64,000 nucleotides of DNA from contig OZ024842.1 of assembly GCA_964017145.1 (NCBI GenBank), positions 620,001 to 684,000 of the forward strand. The letters are read 5' to 3'. The position numbers were made by a program, and so were the translations under genes. Origin of the DNA: Agrocybe praecox. Taxonomy: Eukaryota; Basidiomycota; Agaricomycetes; Agaricales; Agrocybaceae. Below, piece after piece: positions 43,978 through 54,201 of the stretch (positions within the stretch are counted from its first letter, which is position 1; each line of letters begins with the position of its first letter). The notes under the pieces are model-generated. The model did no database searches, was not told where the DNA came from, and saw only the letters and a program-made list of their open reading frames with translations.

Positions 43978-45588
43978 ATGTTGAATCCTTCATTGTCATC
44001 TTCGTTTCCGGGTAGTCTCTCATCGGTCGCCCATCGGATGTCGTCTAACGTACCACCTTCCGACGAGGAAAGCAAACTTATACATAAAGTCTTGAAAGGT
44101 GCTCAGATGAGCCTGAAATCATCTGTGTACTCGGAATACAATCCTCTGCTCGCGGCGAAACATGTCGCCCAATCAACCAGTTGTCTTTTTGCATGTCGTT
44201 CAATTCTCGCGCCACTGAGACGCGTGCCCGCAGAAATTCTTGGACTTATATTTATACAAGCAGCCCATCTCATCAAGCTGGAACGAGGAACACTTTCTGA
44301 ATTCCCTGTGATGTCTCGCGTCTCCAGATTATGGAAGAGTGTGGCCTTATCTACGCAGGCCCTTTGGTCCAGCATAGACATTGACTTCAGAGATAACACT
44401 CTTCCGGACGTAAAAATAACTCGAGCTTTGCAGTTATGTCTCCAACGCAGCAGGCTTGCGCCTCTTGACATTTCTTTGCATCTTCCACCTTCCATCCACA
44501 CCAATCATCCGGCAATAGAGCTTCTAACATCGTCCTCCTTGGTGTGGGAGAAAGTAACCATTTATGCCTCGCATCATCATCTTGAATACCTCGAAAACGT
44601 CAAGGGCCGATTAAGGTCCCTTAGCATTTTAACCCTTACGATCAACGCGACGGTGGAACAGGATCGGACTCGAGGAGTAATACATACCTTATTTGAAGAC
44701 GCTCCCTCACTATGCGAAGTTTATCTCCAGGGCGAAGTGGCACTTGGTTGTCACTTCAAATTTCCGGTCCACCAATTGACAAAGTACACAGGTCCCTATG
44801 AACACATCTGCAGTGAAGAAAGGTCCATCCACGCAAAATTATTAGTTGAACTGCAGCCGACTTGCCATAAACCATTGAACGATTTTCCGGCACGTACCAG
44901 CCTAGATAATCTAGAGAGCCTGCGTGTCGATTTCCGACTTTTTTCTCGTCGTACGCTGTTTACGAGGCTATCTCTTCCGAAAATAAGAGAGATACATATC
45001 ATTAACGACATCGATAATCCAATTCCCCAACTCTGTTATGTTTTAAAAGCGAGCTCACCTTGTTTACTGGAAGTCCTGAAGCTTCACAATTCCCAACTCG
45101 GAAAACCTGGCGAGCTACTGCAACTTCTGTCAATTACTCCAGAGCTTCGAGAGCTCATCATTCAACTGCCCCCATGGCAAGATCTTTCTGGCTTGGCGAA
45201 CCCCGGTTTGGTGTCGAAATTAACTAACCTTAACTTGATCGCAGACTCTATCTCTGGTTGCGTCAAAACGTTACAAAATATTGCTAGGACGCGTTGTGAG
45301 CCTCACACAAACTTGACGGAGAAAACGATAAACATCGGAGGTCTCAAAGGGCTGTCAGGGGTACTCGCTGCCTTTACTATCGACCTGAGAGATGATCGCA
45401 CGCGGACTAAAGAACGCGAATTTTTGGAAGCCCACCGTACTTTCCTGCTGGATTCAGAGCTGCGCATTTTACTCGAAAAGCTCGCCTCGTGGAGAAATTT
45501 CTTGAATATTTACCTGACGGACGCAGCAAACTCGTACCTCTGGTCGAAGGTACCTAGAATTTTTTTCGCTAAGGCTTTGGCAGCTTGA
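43978..45588 (+). CDS. F-box protein, single exon (536 aa)
   Basis: One uninterrupted frame from ATG at 43978. Residues about 30-65 form the usual leading helix; the F-box core is LRRVPAEILGLIFIQAAHL, then SRVSRLWKSVALSTQALWSSI, the standard Agaricomycete F-box signature. The remainder is LRR-like (alternating short strands such as LESLRVDF, LREIHIIN, LRELIIQL). Presumed SCF substrate receptor. Its stop codon overlaps by 20 bp the last exon I model for the convergent NACHT-D gene. Confidence 0.8.
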   Translation: MLNPSLSSSFPGSLSSVAHRMSSNVPPSDEESKLIHKVLKGAQMSLKSSVYSEYNPLLAAKHVAQSTSCLFACRSILAPLRRVPAEILGLIFIQAAHLIKLERGTLSEFPVMSRVSRLWKSVALSTQALWSSIDIDFRDNTLPDVKITRALQLCLQRSRLAPLDISLHLPPSIHTNHPAIELLTSSSLVWEKVTIYASHHHLEYLENVKGRLRSLSILTLTINATVEQDRTRGVIHTLFEDAPSLCEVYLQGEVALGCHFKFPVHQLTKYTGPYEHICSEERSIHAKLLVELQPTCHKPLNDFPARTSLDNLESLRVDFRLFSRRTLFTRLSLPKIREIHIINDIDNPIPQLCYVLKASSPCLLEVLKLHNSQLGKPGELLQLLSITPELRELIIQLPPWQDLSGLANPGLVSKLTNLNLIADSISGCVKTLQNIARTRCEPHTNLTEKTINIGGLKGLSGVLAAFTIDLRDDRTRTKEREFLEAHRTFLLDSELRILLEKLASWRNFLNIYLTDAANSYLWSKVPRIFFAKALAA

Positions 45589-47449
45589 CATGCCATACGT
45601 TCGTGTTCCGACTCCTGAAAGTTGCCAATACATATTTAGGACATTAGATACGAAAGCTCAAGGTCTCTTACCTTTGATCCCGGTACATGGCTTGTAAGTT
45701 CGAGAGCATAACGAAGAGAGCGTATGCGGTGAAGCCCTTCACGAAGAATGCCCCACAACCATCAACAAAATCGTTTATGACCGAGGATAAATGCAGTAGA
45801 TGGTGACATATTTTCTCCGGATGCAGCTTTTCAATGAACCCGATGTGTAAAAAGTCACGCCACATTGTGTCATATACAACAGGACTTTTAGGTTCCCTGT
45901 CATAGTGTATAATGAGGCCCATGAAAGTCACTTGGACGGTAAAAAATGGATGACTTACGATGCTTCAAGAATTCCTTTCTCTAGCCACGAGAAAGCGGCG
46001 CTAGCAAGATGATCGGAAAGGCTTTCGGTCTTTACTAGGAACTCCCCGGAACGTTTTTCATTTTCCAGGAATTCAGGGAATGATCTATGACAATATTGTA
46101 TGTAAGGATCTGGCATCCCGATAATAGCATCAAGAGCGGCATCCCCGTTGAGTTCAAAGGCTTCGCGAGTCACCGTTACCAAAGAACCAATAGCTCGGAG
46201 GACCATGGAGGTCTCATTTTTGGAGATTCCCAGGAACATTTGAAAGATTGTGGGGTCAGCATGGACGAGTATTCCACCTAACACCATTTTCAGGGTGTTC
46301 TTTCGGGGATACACTAATAGAATTCTTCTGTAAAGTCGGTCGAGGTTATGAAAGGCTGACGCTCTTTCGTCCTCGTCGGGTGCGAGCAACATCTCCAACT
46401 TTGTTTGGGGATCGAGAAAGTCGTCCGTGCAGTCACCGATAAATTTAAGGATGGTCGATGCGTAGATGAACTGACAGGACGCCATGGATGTGAAGTGCTG
46501 TATTACATTAGCTGCTGGCCATGGTTTTGCGACTCCGTGCATGACGTCCGGATTGTCGTCAAGAATCCTATCGAATCCGTCCCGCAGGAAGGTCTGAATA
46601 TCACGAGTAGATTCGTACTCAAAGTCGTTGAGAGAAATTGTCTTTGTAGTGTCTTTCAAAGGCACTGCACCGAAAGACTGGTCGATCCAAAATTCAGGGC
46701 GACTGGCAATGAGGAACCGAAGATAGATTTGATGCTTTGTTACAGCGTTTGCAATACAAGCCAAAATGCCCCGTTGTTGCACCGCACTTTCGCATTCGTC
46801 GAGACCGTCGACGATCACTATCGGATAGTGAATCGGTTCCGGCGTCGATTTTTTCAGCAGCTCTTTCAGCGGGTCAATAATGAGGAGCTGGATTTGTACC
46901 TCCATGGTCTTGGTGGTAACATATGGATGGGAGATCATGGCTTCGTTGACGAGTTTATCCATGCCAGGAATATAGAACGCGATTTGATATGCTAGCGTTA
47001 AGAACAAGGCACTACTTTTCTCTCGTTCCGGGATATCTCTAGCAAAGAAGAAACTCCCAGCATAAAGGGGAGACTTCTTACGGTGAAGGAGTTCGGCTAT
47101 CTTCTGCATAATGGATGATTTTCCGGCGCCTGCTGGACCGTATAGCCATAGTACATCTTTATCAGAAGATGGATCTTCTATCCAGTCCATGATCAGCTTG
47201 ATCACAGTCTCTCGCGTTCCAGGATGACACGTTCCGGCTGGGTAACGCTGAGCAGAGTCGAACATCGCCCCATCTGAGATGGCCCCTTTCAGTAAGGTCA
47301 GACCTGCATCCCATTAGCCATATATCGACCAGACGCGCTCATTAGAACGTACCCGCATTCTTGATACCATAATGGTGGTCGTGGAAGTCGCCTTCGACGG
47401 TAGTAAATGTGCCTCCAAAAACCTGGACGCCAGTACTTTGTTTGAACAT
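45569..47449 (-). CDS. NACHT-domain NTPase D, short form (4 exons, 570 aa)
   Basis: Exons 47449-47353, 47303-45959, 45896-45672, 45614-45569; in frame, 570 residues. The opening MFKQSTGVQVFGGTFTTVEG matches the pattern of A-C. NACHT follows with LYGPAGAGKSS and VIVDGLDECE, and the post-NACHT region ends in FPEFLENEKRSGEF. Intron 1 is at the same position and phase as in A-C, but with a GT donor. It ends soon after the post-NACHT segment and has no counterpart of the 500-residue C-terminal half of A-C, so it is either a shorter family type or truncated. The last two small exons are less certain; the stop falls inside the 3' end of the convergent F-box gene. Confidence 0.75.
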
Positions 47450-48281
47450 ATCGATGAATAGCGAACATGTTGATCATACGAGGGAGGGTATTTAAACCCC
47501 AGAAAACAATGAATGTGAGCGTTTGCCTAGGATACGCCTTCGACGCAGTGAATAATGCCAGAAACATAAGTCGTCCTTCCACGCTAGGCGAGAATGAGCG
47601 AAAAATAGCACTGAACGTTGCCAAACTGTCAGTGAAACCAGGGAAAAGACAATAGTGGTCTGCCAAATTTACCAATGGGCAACACATATTACGTGAATTT
47701 CATGAGAACTATTCAACAAAGCACGGAGTCTTAGTATCACATAGGCGTGGACAACTGGAAAAGTCTGACAGGAGGTTCGGGCATGTCTGCCAGGTCTTTA
47801 TGACCTCAAAATAACTACAAGGCCGTTTACGTTGCTTTGAGAATTTGTAAGGTCTTGATGGTTGATTATAGTCATTTACAATTGAAATGACCGTAGGAAG
47901 GTGGCTTTATGTCTCTTAGACGATGTCATCGTAACACGGTCGCCGAAGGATGCTAAGCGGTTCAGATGAACAAGCCATGTATGTAAACGTTTTGAAGGCT
48001 AAACTCACGTGCAGCAGCTTCTTTCTCTCTTCTGGCTTCCGAATATTATCCCCCACTTGACCTTTATCTACGGTTTTCTCTACCTGCTCTTAGTGCTCGC
48101 GTCAATTCCTCCCCGTTCGTAGTCGTATTAGATAAGGATCGTTTAATGCAGCTAGATGTTGCCTTTTACGATTAGCGAATTCATTTCACTTGCCATTAAC
48201 ACATTTGGAAAATGAAGTTCCGTGCACATGGACTCTCTCTATATATATCACTTGGGATAATCATTAATGTACACAGGAATA
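47450..48281. other. no gene recognised
   Basis: Upstream of NACHT-D and downstream of the FKBP gene. No conserved coding frame seen. Confidence 0.5.
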
Positions 48282-48932
48282 TTACAACTCTTCGTGACCG
48301 GACGACTCGAGCTCCATAAGCTCACAGGTGAATACGAGGGCAGCGTTAGGAGGAATGACACTACCGGCACCACGCGCTCCTGCATAAATGTCAGATGTAT
48401 GTTCAAGAGGAGGCATTCGAAATGTAGCGAACCGTATGCAAGGTCAGCTGGAATGGTCAAAGTACGCTTCTCGCCAACACACATGCCCTGGAGACCTTGG
48501 TCCCAACCCTTGATAACTTGGCCAATGCCAACTAGACGTAAAGCGATGTAAGACAAATTCCCACCACAAAGATGATGCTGAACACGTACGCGTCAAAGGA
48601 AGAGGTGATCCGCGGTCAAGACTGGGTAAGGCGTGAGTTGCGAGACAAACCAATAGGACACAACTCCAGCTCACCTGGAATCAAACTTTTTTCCGTCGGA
48701 GAACAAGGTTCCGGTCTAAGTGAAGATATTAGTCGCATTTTCAAAATACCCCTGAGCCATTTTAACTTACGTAGTGGACACTTATACGGTCACCAGTCTT
48801 AGCCGTTTTGGTGCAATCTTCAGGCTTGAAAGTGGTTTCGATTTGGAGCTCAGCAGGAGCTTGTTTGGAGTTTTCAGTGGCCATAACAGTCGTAGCGAAA
48901 AGTGCACCAGAAAGCCAAGTAAAGAATTTCAT
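48282..48932 (-). CDS. FKBP2: ER-type FKBP peptidyl-prolyl isomerase (5 exons, 143 aa)
   Basis: Exons 48932-48771, 48715-48675, 48621-48590, 48531-48433, 48379-48282. Signal peptide [18 protein letters not shown], then a single FKBP domain: [49 protein letters not shown] and [10 protein letters not shown], with the active-site aromatic and Asp residues in place. The C terminus HEEL is an ER-retrieval signal variant, fitting the FKBP2/FKBP13 class that assists folding of secretory proteins. Length is normal. Intron 4 uses the unusual donor GTTCGC. Confidence 0.92.
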
Positions 48933-50369
48933 AAGGAGGGACGACGTGGTTGGAAGTCGAAAGGAATTTCTATTTTTTGGAGCCACGTATCCCTGATACT
49001 AATGACAAGTAAATAGTTGTCAGCAGTGATTAATAAGCCCAGATTCCCAGACTTCCTAATTGGGTCTTGGTCTCCTGATTTTAGGCGGCAAGGAAACGGC
49101 AGGACCCTTTTGGATACAACTGTATAGCTCGGCCGACATCAGGAACCTTATTTCCAACCAGTCGCGATCATCCAAAGTAGAGTCCCCCAGCCGTCGCCGT
49201 CGCCAAAGATGGTGAGCTCATCATGTTAAGCGTCCTCAGGAACCTTTGACCGACCATTCTATGACTTTGTAGCCTTCTCAAAAGACCTTCCGCACCAAAA
49301 GAATCCTTGCTAAGGCTGGCAGGCAAAACAGGTGCGTGATTGGATGCTAATTGGTAGTGTTTCCTCCTAAATGATCCATTTTCGTTGGAATATAGGCCTA
49401 TTCCCCAGTGGTTCCGTCTCAAGACGGACACAAAGATCCAAGTGCGTAGCGATAAATCATGATATTGCGAAATATATTCAAGTTTTATCCTTTCGAAATA
49501 GTACAACGCCAAGCGTCGTCACTGGAGGAGGACCAAGCTCAACATCTAGAGAGCTCCCTGTCTCAGATGTTTGACTTGTTTTCGGATTAGATGGGAGGCA
49601 GGAGAAGGAGAGGAAATGTAACGTCGACGCAAGCAAAATCGATCGCTGCCTGGCCAGAGTGGTCATTTACAACCCCATCACATCACGAACCCATGTTTCT
49701 ATGTAATCTATGGCGTATTCACTTTCAATGACCATTCTGCATGCCTTTATACCACCATCGCGCTTCAATTCTCCAAGAATAATCGTTTTATGGGCCCTAT
49801 CGCATAAATTTATTATTTCGGTTGGGTCTGGTTATGGGTTGGGCGGATAAGATACGGTTGTGTTATACCATGGTGATCATGAATCTAAGAGAAAGATACA
49901 CATGTCGATGCTTCCCTGCTCATTAATCTCGTAAAAGGACAAAGTTGCTATGCTGTTGTTTTGGGGCCGATTGTCACTATGGCTGGATAAAGCGATGTCA
50001 TTCCATGTCATCCCTTTTGTTTTTTAAAATTATCTCTATAAACCTAGTATTGACCTGGTATAGATTTTTGTATGTCGATTCAAGACTGCTAGCTCTGGTG
50101 AGAACAACATCTTTGACGTTACTGTCTCGCTAACTTGGAACTGTAGGATTGCCAGTTGACGAATAATGTTCTATGAGGATGGAAATTTTACTAATAACGA
50201 GCCTTGCCTCGGATAGCATTCAGAGCGAGTCCAATATTGATATCCGACTTCTTCCAAGATTTACAACGACAACTTGCACCTCGTGAACGGGGTCGAACAA
50301 TCTGGGCCATTGTCTAGGATTATAGACCACATCGCCTTGATGTCGGCTGGTCAAAAGGCTTGGGTCAAA
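48933..50369. other. no gene recognised
   Basis: Weak ORFs only (for example 49512-49168 minus and 49371-49574 plus). No motif, no conserved splice pattern. Confidence 0.45.
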
Positions 50370-50820
50370 AGGCTTGTGCAGCAGCTGTCCTTAAGTTTAT
50401 CGGTGACGACGATCAGCAAATTTCCCAGTTGGAGAGACTCCTTGGGCTTGATACAAGCTGGCACTTATCTGCATTCGCCGATCTGGACCGGCACTGTATG
50501 CATATCCTCCTATCGTGAGCAGGAGATCCTTCGAAATATCCTTGGTGCCAATCTTAGTAACTTGCTGGTGTCGGGCTGAATTCGTTGATGATATTTCTGG
50601 GAATTAGGGACAGTGAAATTATCAACGCCGTTCGGGCCATTCAATCTCTTTTGACCTATCCTCGTGAAGACCTCGAGGTGCCGAAGATACCTTATCCTCG
50701 ACTGTGTTCCTGATATCCTCCCTTCTGCGAGTTTCTTCAAAATAATAAACGTGCAAAGGCGTCCACGGTTAATGAAGAACAATTCTGTTCTAATTTACTC
50801 AACTGGGCATGCAGATGGGT
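50370..50820 (+). pseudogene. relic of a NACHT gene (post-NACHT region)
   Basis: Three frames in succession give pieces that align to the segment after the NACHT domain in fungal NLR-like proteins: AAAVLKFIGDDDQQISQLERLL and SAFADLDRHCMHILLS (about 50382-50515), then EQEILRNILG, then SLMIFLGIRDSEIINAVRA...PYPRLCS. Stops and frameshifts separate them and no Walker motifs remain upstream. In gene D the matching segment reads STILKFIGDCTDDFLDPQ...SAFHNLDRLYRRILL. Confidence 0.65.
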
Positions 50821-51477
50821 ATTAGCAAGGTCGGGAATAGCGCGAAATAACCAGAAGTGCCAGTGGAGTTTTGAGGACAAAGGGAAACAGCCAGCCAGTA
50901 TAAGTATTCGTCGTATGATATGTAAGAGTCTGTGGCTCTATGATGAATCATTTGAATCATTTATCAGCCTATTGCATAAGGGAAACGAGGTTTTCACTGG
51001 CACTACAACCAGTGGCAGATCGAGGCCAGGGAAACGAGGGAAGGGGAAGAGAGACATAACGCACACAGGCCTGCAAATATGCACCTTCATAAAGTGGCTT
51101 GAACGACAAGAGGATGTCGTGTCGGTGGGTAGTTCATTGAAGAAAAGTAGAGTGGAATTTTAAAGACGTACCTGAAGACTTACCTCAGCGAAACGTGAAT
51201 TGGGGGGGAAGAAATGGGAGGAAAGCCAAGTAGATGGCATCTTATATAACCAGAGTTCCATCCCTTGATATTGTTTGCCACACAACCTGTGGCGAACAAC
51301 CATCCATTGTAGTCATTGGCCCCATTGTTTATAATCGTCCACATTTTTCTGCCTAGTATGTCTTCGGTGTTTTTGCATCGAGACACGGCGCCTTCCAACA
51401 CATGGACTATGGAGTTATTCTTTTTTGCTCGTCTTGTCAATTCGTACATATATTGTAGGTAAATATAACATTTTCAA
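50821..51477. other. no gene recognised
   Basis: Spacer downstream of a minus-strand F-box gene; no conserved frame. Confidence 0.5.
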
Positions 51478-53208
51478 TTAGCTCCTCGAATTGAGGTTCC
51501 CAAAAAGAGATCCCAGTGTTTGCCTCAGGGGGTCTGGACGTATTGAGTTTCGGTTAGGTAATTTATCCGGCTCTCCCGATCCACGAATATACTCTTCGAT
51601 GTTGCCTAGCGGACCTTTCCATAATACCTTCAATCCCTGGACCTCTTCGAGGATGCTCAAATCAGGCGACATTTCAGGAGGATTCTTCGTCAAGTCGAGA
51701 ATCTCAATTGGTCTGTCCTCCTCGCACAATGCCTGTATAAGCCGACATAAATGACCTTGGCCAGGAATTATGGACACATAGAGACTGCTGATACGTAAGT
51801 TTGAGAGGAGGGGGAATAAGTTTGTTATTTTGACTTCATTAATGGTGTTCTCGGATCCCGGTAAGATAGACATGGAAGAGAGAAGGTGGCGACGGATATT
51901 CCGATTGAAAGCATGCATAAAAAAGAAGTCGTTACTTCCCAGTATCGTGACGTTGGGCATTAAAGGGCGTAATGATTCGACTACAGCCGTCGCAGCCTCG
52001 GAAGCACGGATTGTCAAGTCTGTAACGCTTGAAAGCTCGGGAAAGCAGAACGCCTTGAGAAAGGTATCTGCACATGTTGTATGGTGATGCATTTGAACCG
52101 ACAACGTAAAACGTGAGGAACCGTCAGGCGACTCGGTTAGGAACTCGTGAGGACTGTCCCCAAAGATATGCCCTAAACGGCCAATTTTGGCAGTTGTAGG
52201 GCAGTACCTTTGGAAGAATCGCTGTGCATGGCTGACAAATGGGCGTAGTGCGGCATCCACCAACTCGACATTTTCGTCTTGGAATTTGAGCCATGTATTG
52301 GCTTCCAAGGAACAGCCTGAAGGAAGTTGAATGTGGTCCAATAATCGAGAGGCTGATTGAAGGTCTGTGTCGGTCAAAACCAAAAGCCTTAACCCCGATG
52401 GATGGTTCGTTGGTAAAGATGCATCGGAATCTTGGGTCCGTTGTGTCCCACGAATCGTTAGAGTTTGGATGGAAGAAAGTTTCTCGACGATTTTGAGGGC
52501 ATCCAACACCGGAAATTCGCGGACGATTTCTAAGGACTTGATATTGCCTAGCCAAGGTAAGTGGGGCTGGATATTAACAATTGCGTTTGCAGATAAATTC
52601 ACCAATACAGGAGCCTTGTCTGTGAAAACCGCTGGGACCGTGAGGTCTGCATACCCAATCACGGATAAATGTAGATGTTCAAGGGTGGGTGCAGGTCGAG
52701 ATAGTGGGTTCCATTTGGTGATGTCGATTTTATTGTCGACGTCCACACTCATGTCGAGCTTCCGAATTCTGCTCCATTCCACATCGATTAGGCGAAGGGC
52801 CAACAATATGTTTTCCTCGCCTTCAATACGATGAGCCTTGATGCAAAGGGGAGACATTCCTGATCGTCGAATGATTTCCTTCATCCAGGGATGATTATCC
52901 AAGTACCCATCCGTCTGGGAGTACTGTATGTCCACAGTCGCTTTCGTCCTCCTTGAATTACCTGCTCGGGATTTTGAAAGCAATCGGGTGAGATCGACAA
53001 CGTTACCCCATAAAGATGGAGAGTTAATGATTATGTTGCGCCATGTTTGACAGACTTGAGACGACCTGCGCAGGGTTTGAAGAGAGACTTGGCTACGGAA
53101 GAGGTTGGTATTTAGTTGGAAGATGCTCCACAGTAAATCCTCATTCAAGTTAGCGACATCAATGCCGGAGGAGATATCAGAAGAGTTTTGAGTCTGGGAA
53201 TTGCTCAT
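51478..53208 (-). CDS. F-box/LRR-like protein, tandem copy 1 (single exon, 576 aa)
   Basis: The frame is open to 53310, but I start at MSNSQ (53208) because this matches the start of the 577-residue tandem paralog. F-box region: LNEDLLWSIFQLNTNLF...SQVCQTWRNIIINSPSLWGNVVDL. LRR-like strands follow (LRRLVLTDTDL-type, LSSIQTLTIRG, LSSVTDLTIRA). The C terminus has the shared motif LDLTKNP-(P/R)-(E/S)-MSP-(D/N)-LS-(I/M)-LEEV. Presumed SCF adaptor; target unknown. Confidence 0.8.
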   Translation of the reverse strand: MSNSQTQNSSDISSGIDVANLNEDLLWSIFQLNTNLFRSQVSLQTLRRSSQVCQTWRNIIINSPSLWGNVVDLTRLLSKSRAGNSRRTKATVDIQYSQTDGYLDNHPWMKEIIRRSGMSPLCIKAHRIEGEENILLALRLIDVEWSRIRKLDMSVDVDNKIDITKWNPLSRPAPTLEHLHLSVIGYADLTVPAVFTDKAPVLVNLSANAIVNIQPHLPWLGNIKSLEIVREFPVLDALKIVEKLSSIQTLTIRGTQRTQDSDASLPTNHPSGLRLLVLTDTDLQSASRLLDHIQLPSGCSLEANTWLKFQDENVELVDAALRPFVSHAQRFFQRYCPTTAKIGRLGHIFGDSPHEFLTESPDGSSRFTLSVQMHHHTTCADTFLKAFCFPELSSVTDLTIRASEAATAVVESLRPLMPNVTILGSNDFFFMHAFNRNIRRHLLSSMSILPGSENTINEVKITNLFPLLSNLRISSLYVSIIPGQGHLCRLIQALCEEDRPIEILDLTKNPPEMSPDLSILEEVQGLKVLWKGPLGNIEEYIRGSGEPDKLPNRNSIRPDPLRQTLGSLFGNLNSRS

Positions 53209-54201
53209 GTTGAGGAATAAAGAAATTTGCCGTCGATGAGAAAGAGATCTTCCACGAATGAGGCCTTGAGTAGAACCTGATAAGTGAGTGCATTGATATA
53301 AGCTCTTCAAAAAAGAACAGTCGCGAGAAAGGGAGTGAAAGATGACACGTAATTACTGACCACATTGTGGGTAGAAGACCTATCGCACATGTTCAAGTTT
53401 TGTGCCAATTATGGGATACAGATAATTTGGTACATACCGACGTGAAAGAAGCCTAGGCCCTAGACGTCTATAATCACAAATAGATTTTCACACGACAGGT
53501 GGAGAATAGGATCCAGTATAATTGATGATGGGGAACAAAAGTCTCAGAAGGCGACCTAGGACAACAATAAAAAGCCCATTCAAATGAAGCTAAAAATAAG
53601 AATGAGAGGTGTCAACGTATCCATTCACGAAAAGGCCACACAACAGCGAGGTAGCCCAATAAATTGCTGTGCTGATTTGTATTCAGCTTAAGCACCCTTA
53701 GAATATCCCTGCGTCATGATGAGTCACTCCTGTATACACGGATGATTCTGCAGAGACATATAAGGATGCAAAGAAATAAATTGTCAACACCCGCCGATGT
53801 TGTGATTCAAGTTGGGAGCTGCTGCCACCGTAGTAAGCGTCGAAAATGAGGCGGACTATGGAAATACAACTCCGAGGTCCGCTCGCTTATCGGAAAGCCC
53901 CTAGCCGAGCGATGCTTTCAAGCACTGAAAAGATTAACTACTGTGCGGAATAGTGAAGAGTGCTATTTTTCTGATTGTTTTGACAATAAAACTTGCTCTG
54001 CAGCTCGTTGAAATTTCAATAGTAGGAAGACAAAAAAATACCCAACTGGCAAATCCGGGTCAAGAACGCCACACATGTAAAGAAACGCAAGCTAACGCAA
54101 TGGTTAGCTTGAGAAAACGATCTAATGCAACATTTCTCCACACTGAGATGTGATCTCTAGTATTTTCATCTTTAATAAGATGTGATTCAAAGTCTGGTTC
54201 A
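53209..54201. other. no gene recognised
   Basis: Spacer between the two tandem F-box copies; includes the promoter of copy 1. Nothing assignable. Confidence 0.5.

Noticed and set aside
46405..46995. 196-codon plus-strand ORF
   Set aside because: Lies antisense to the strongly supported NACHT-D exon and has no features of its own.
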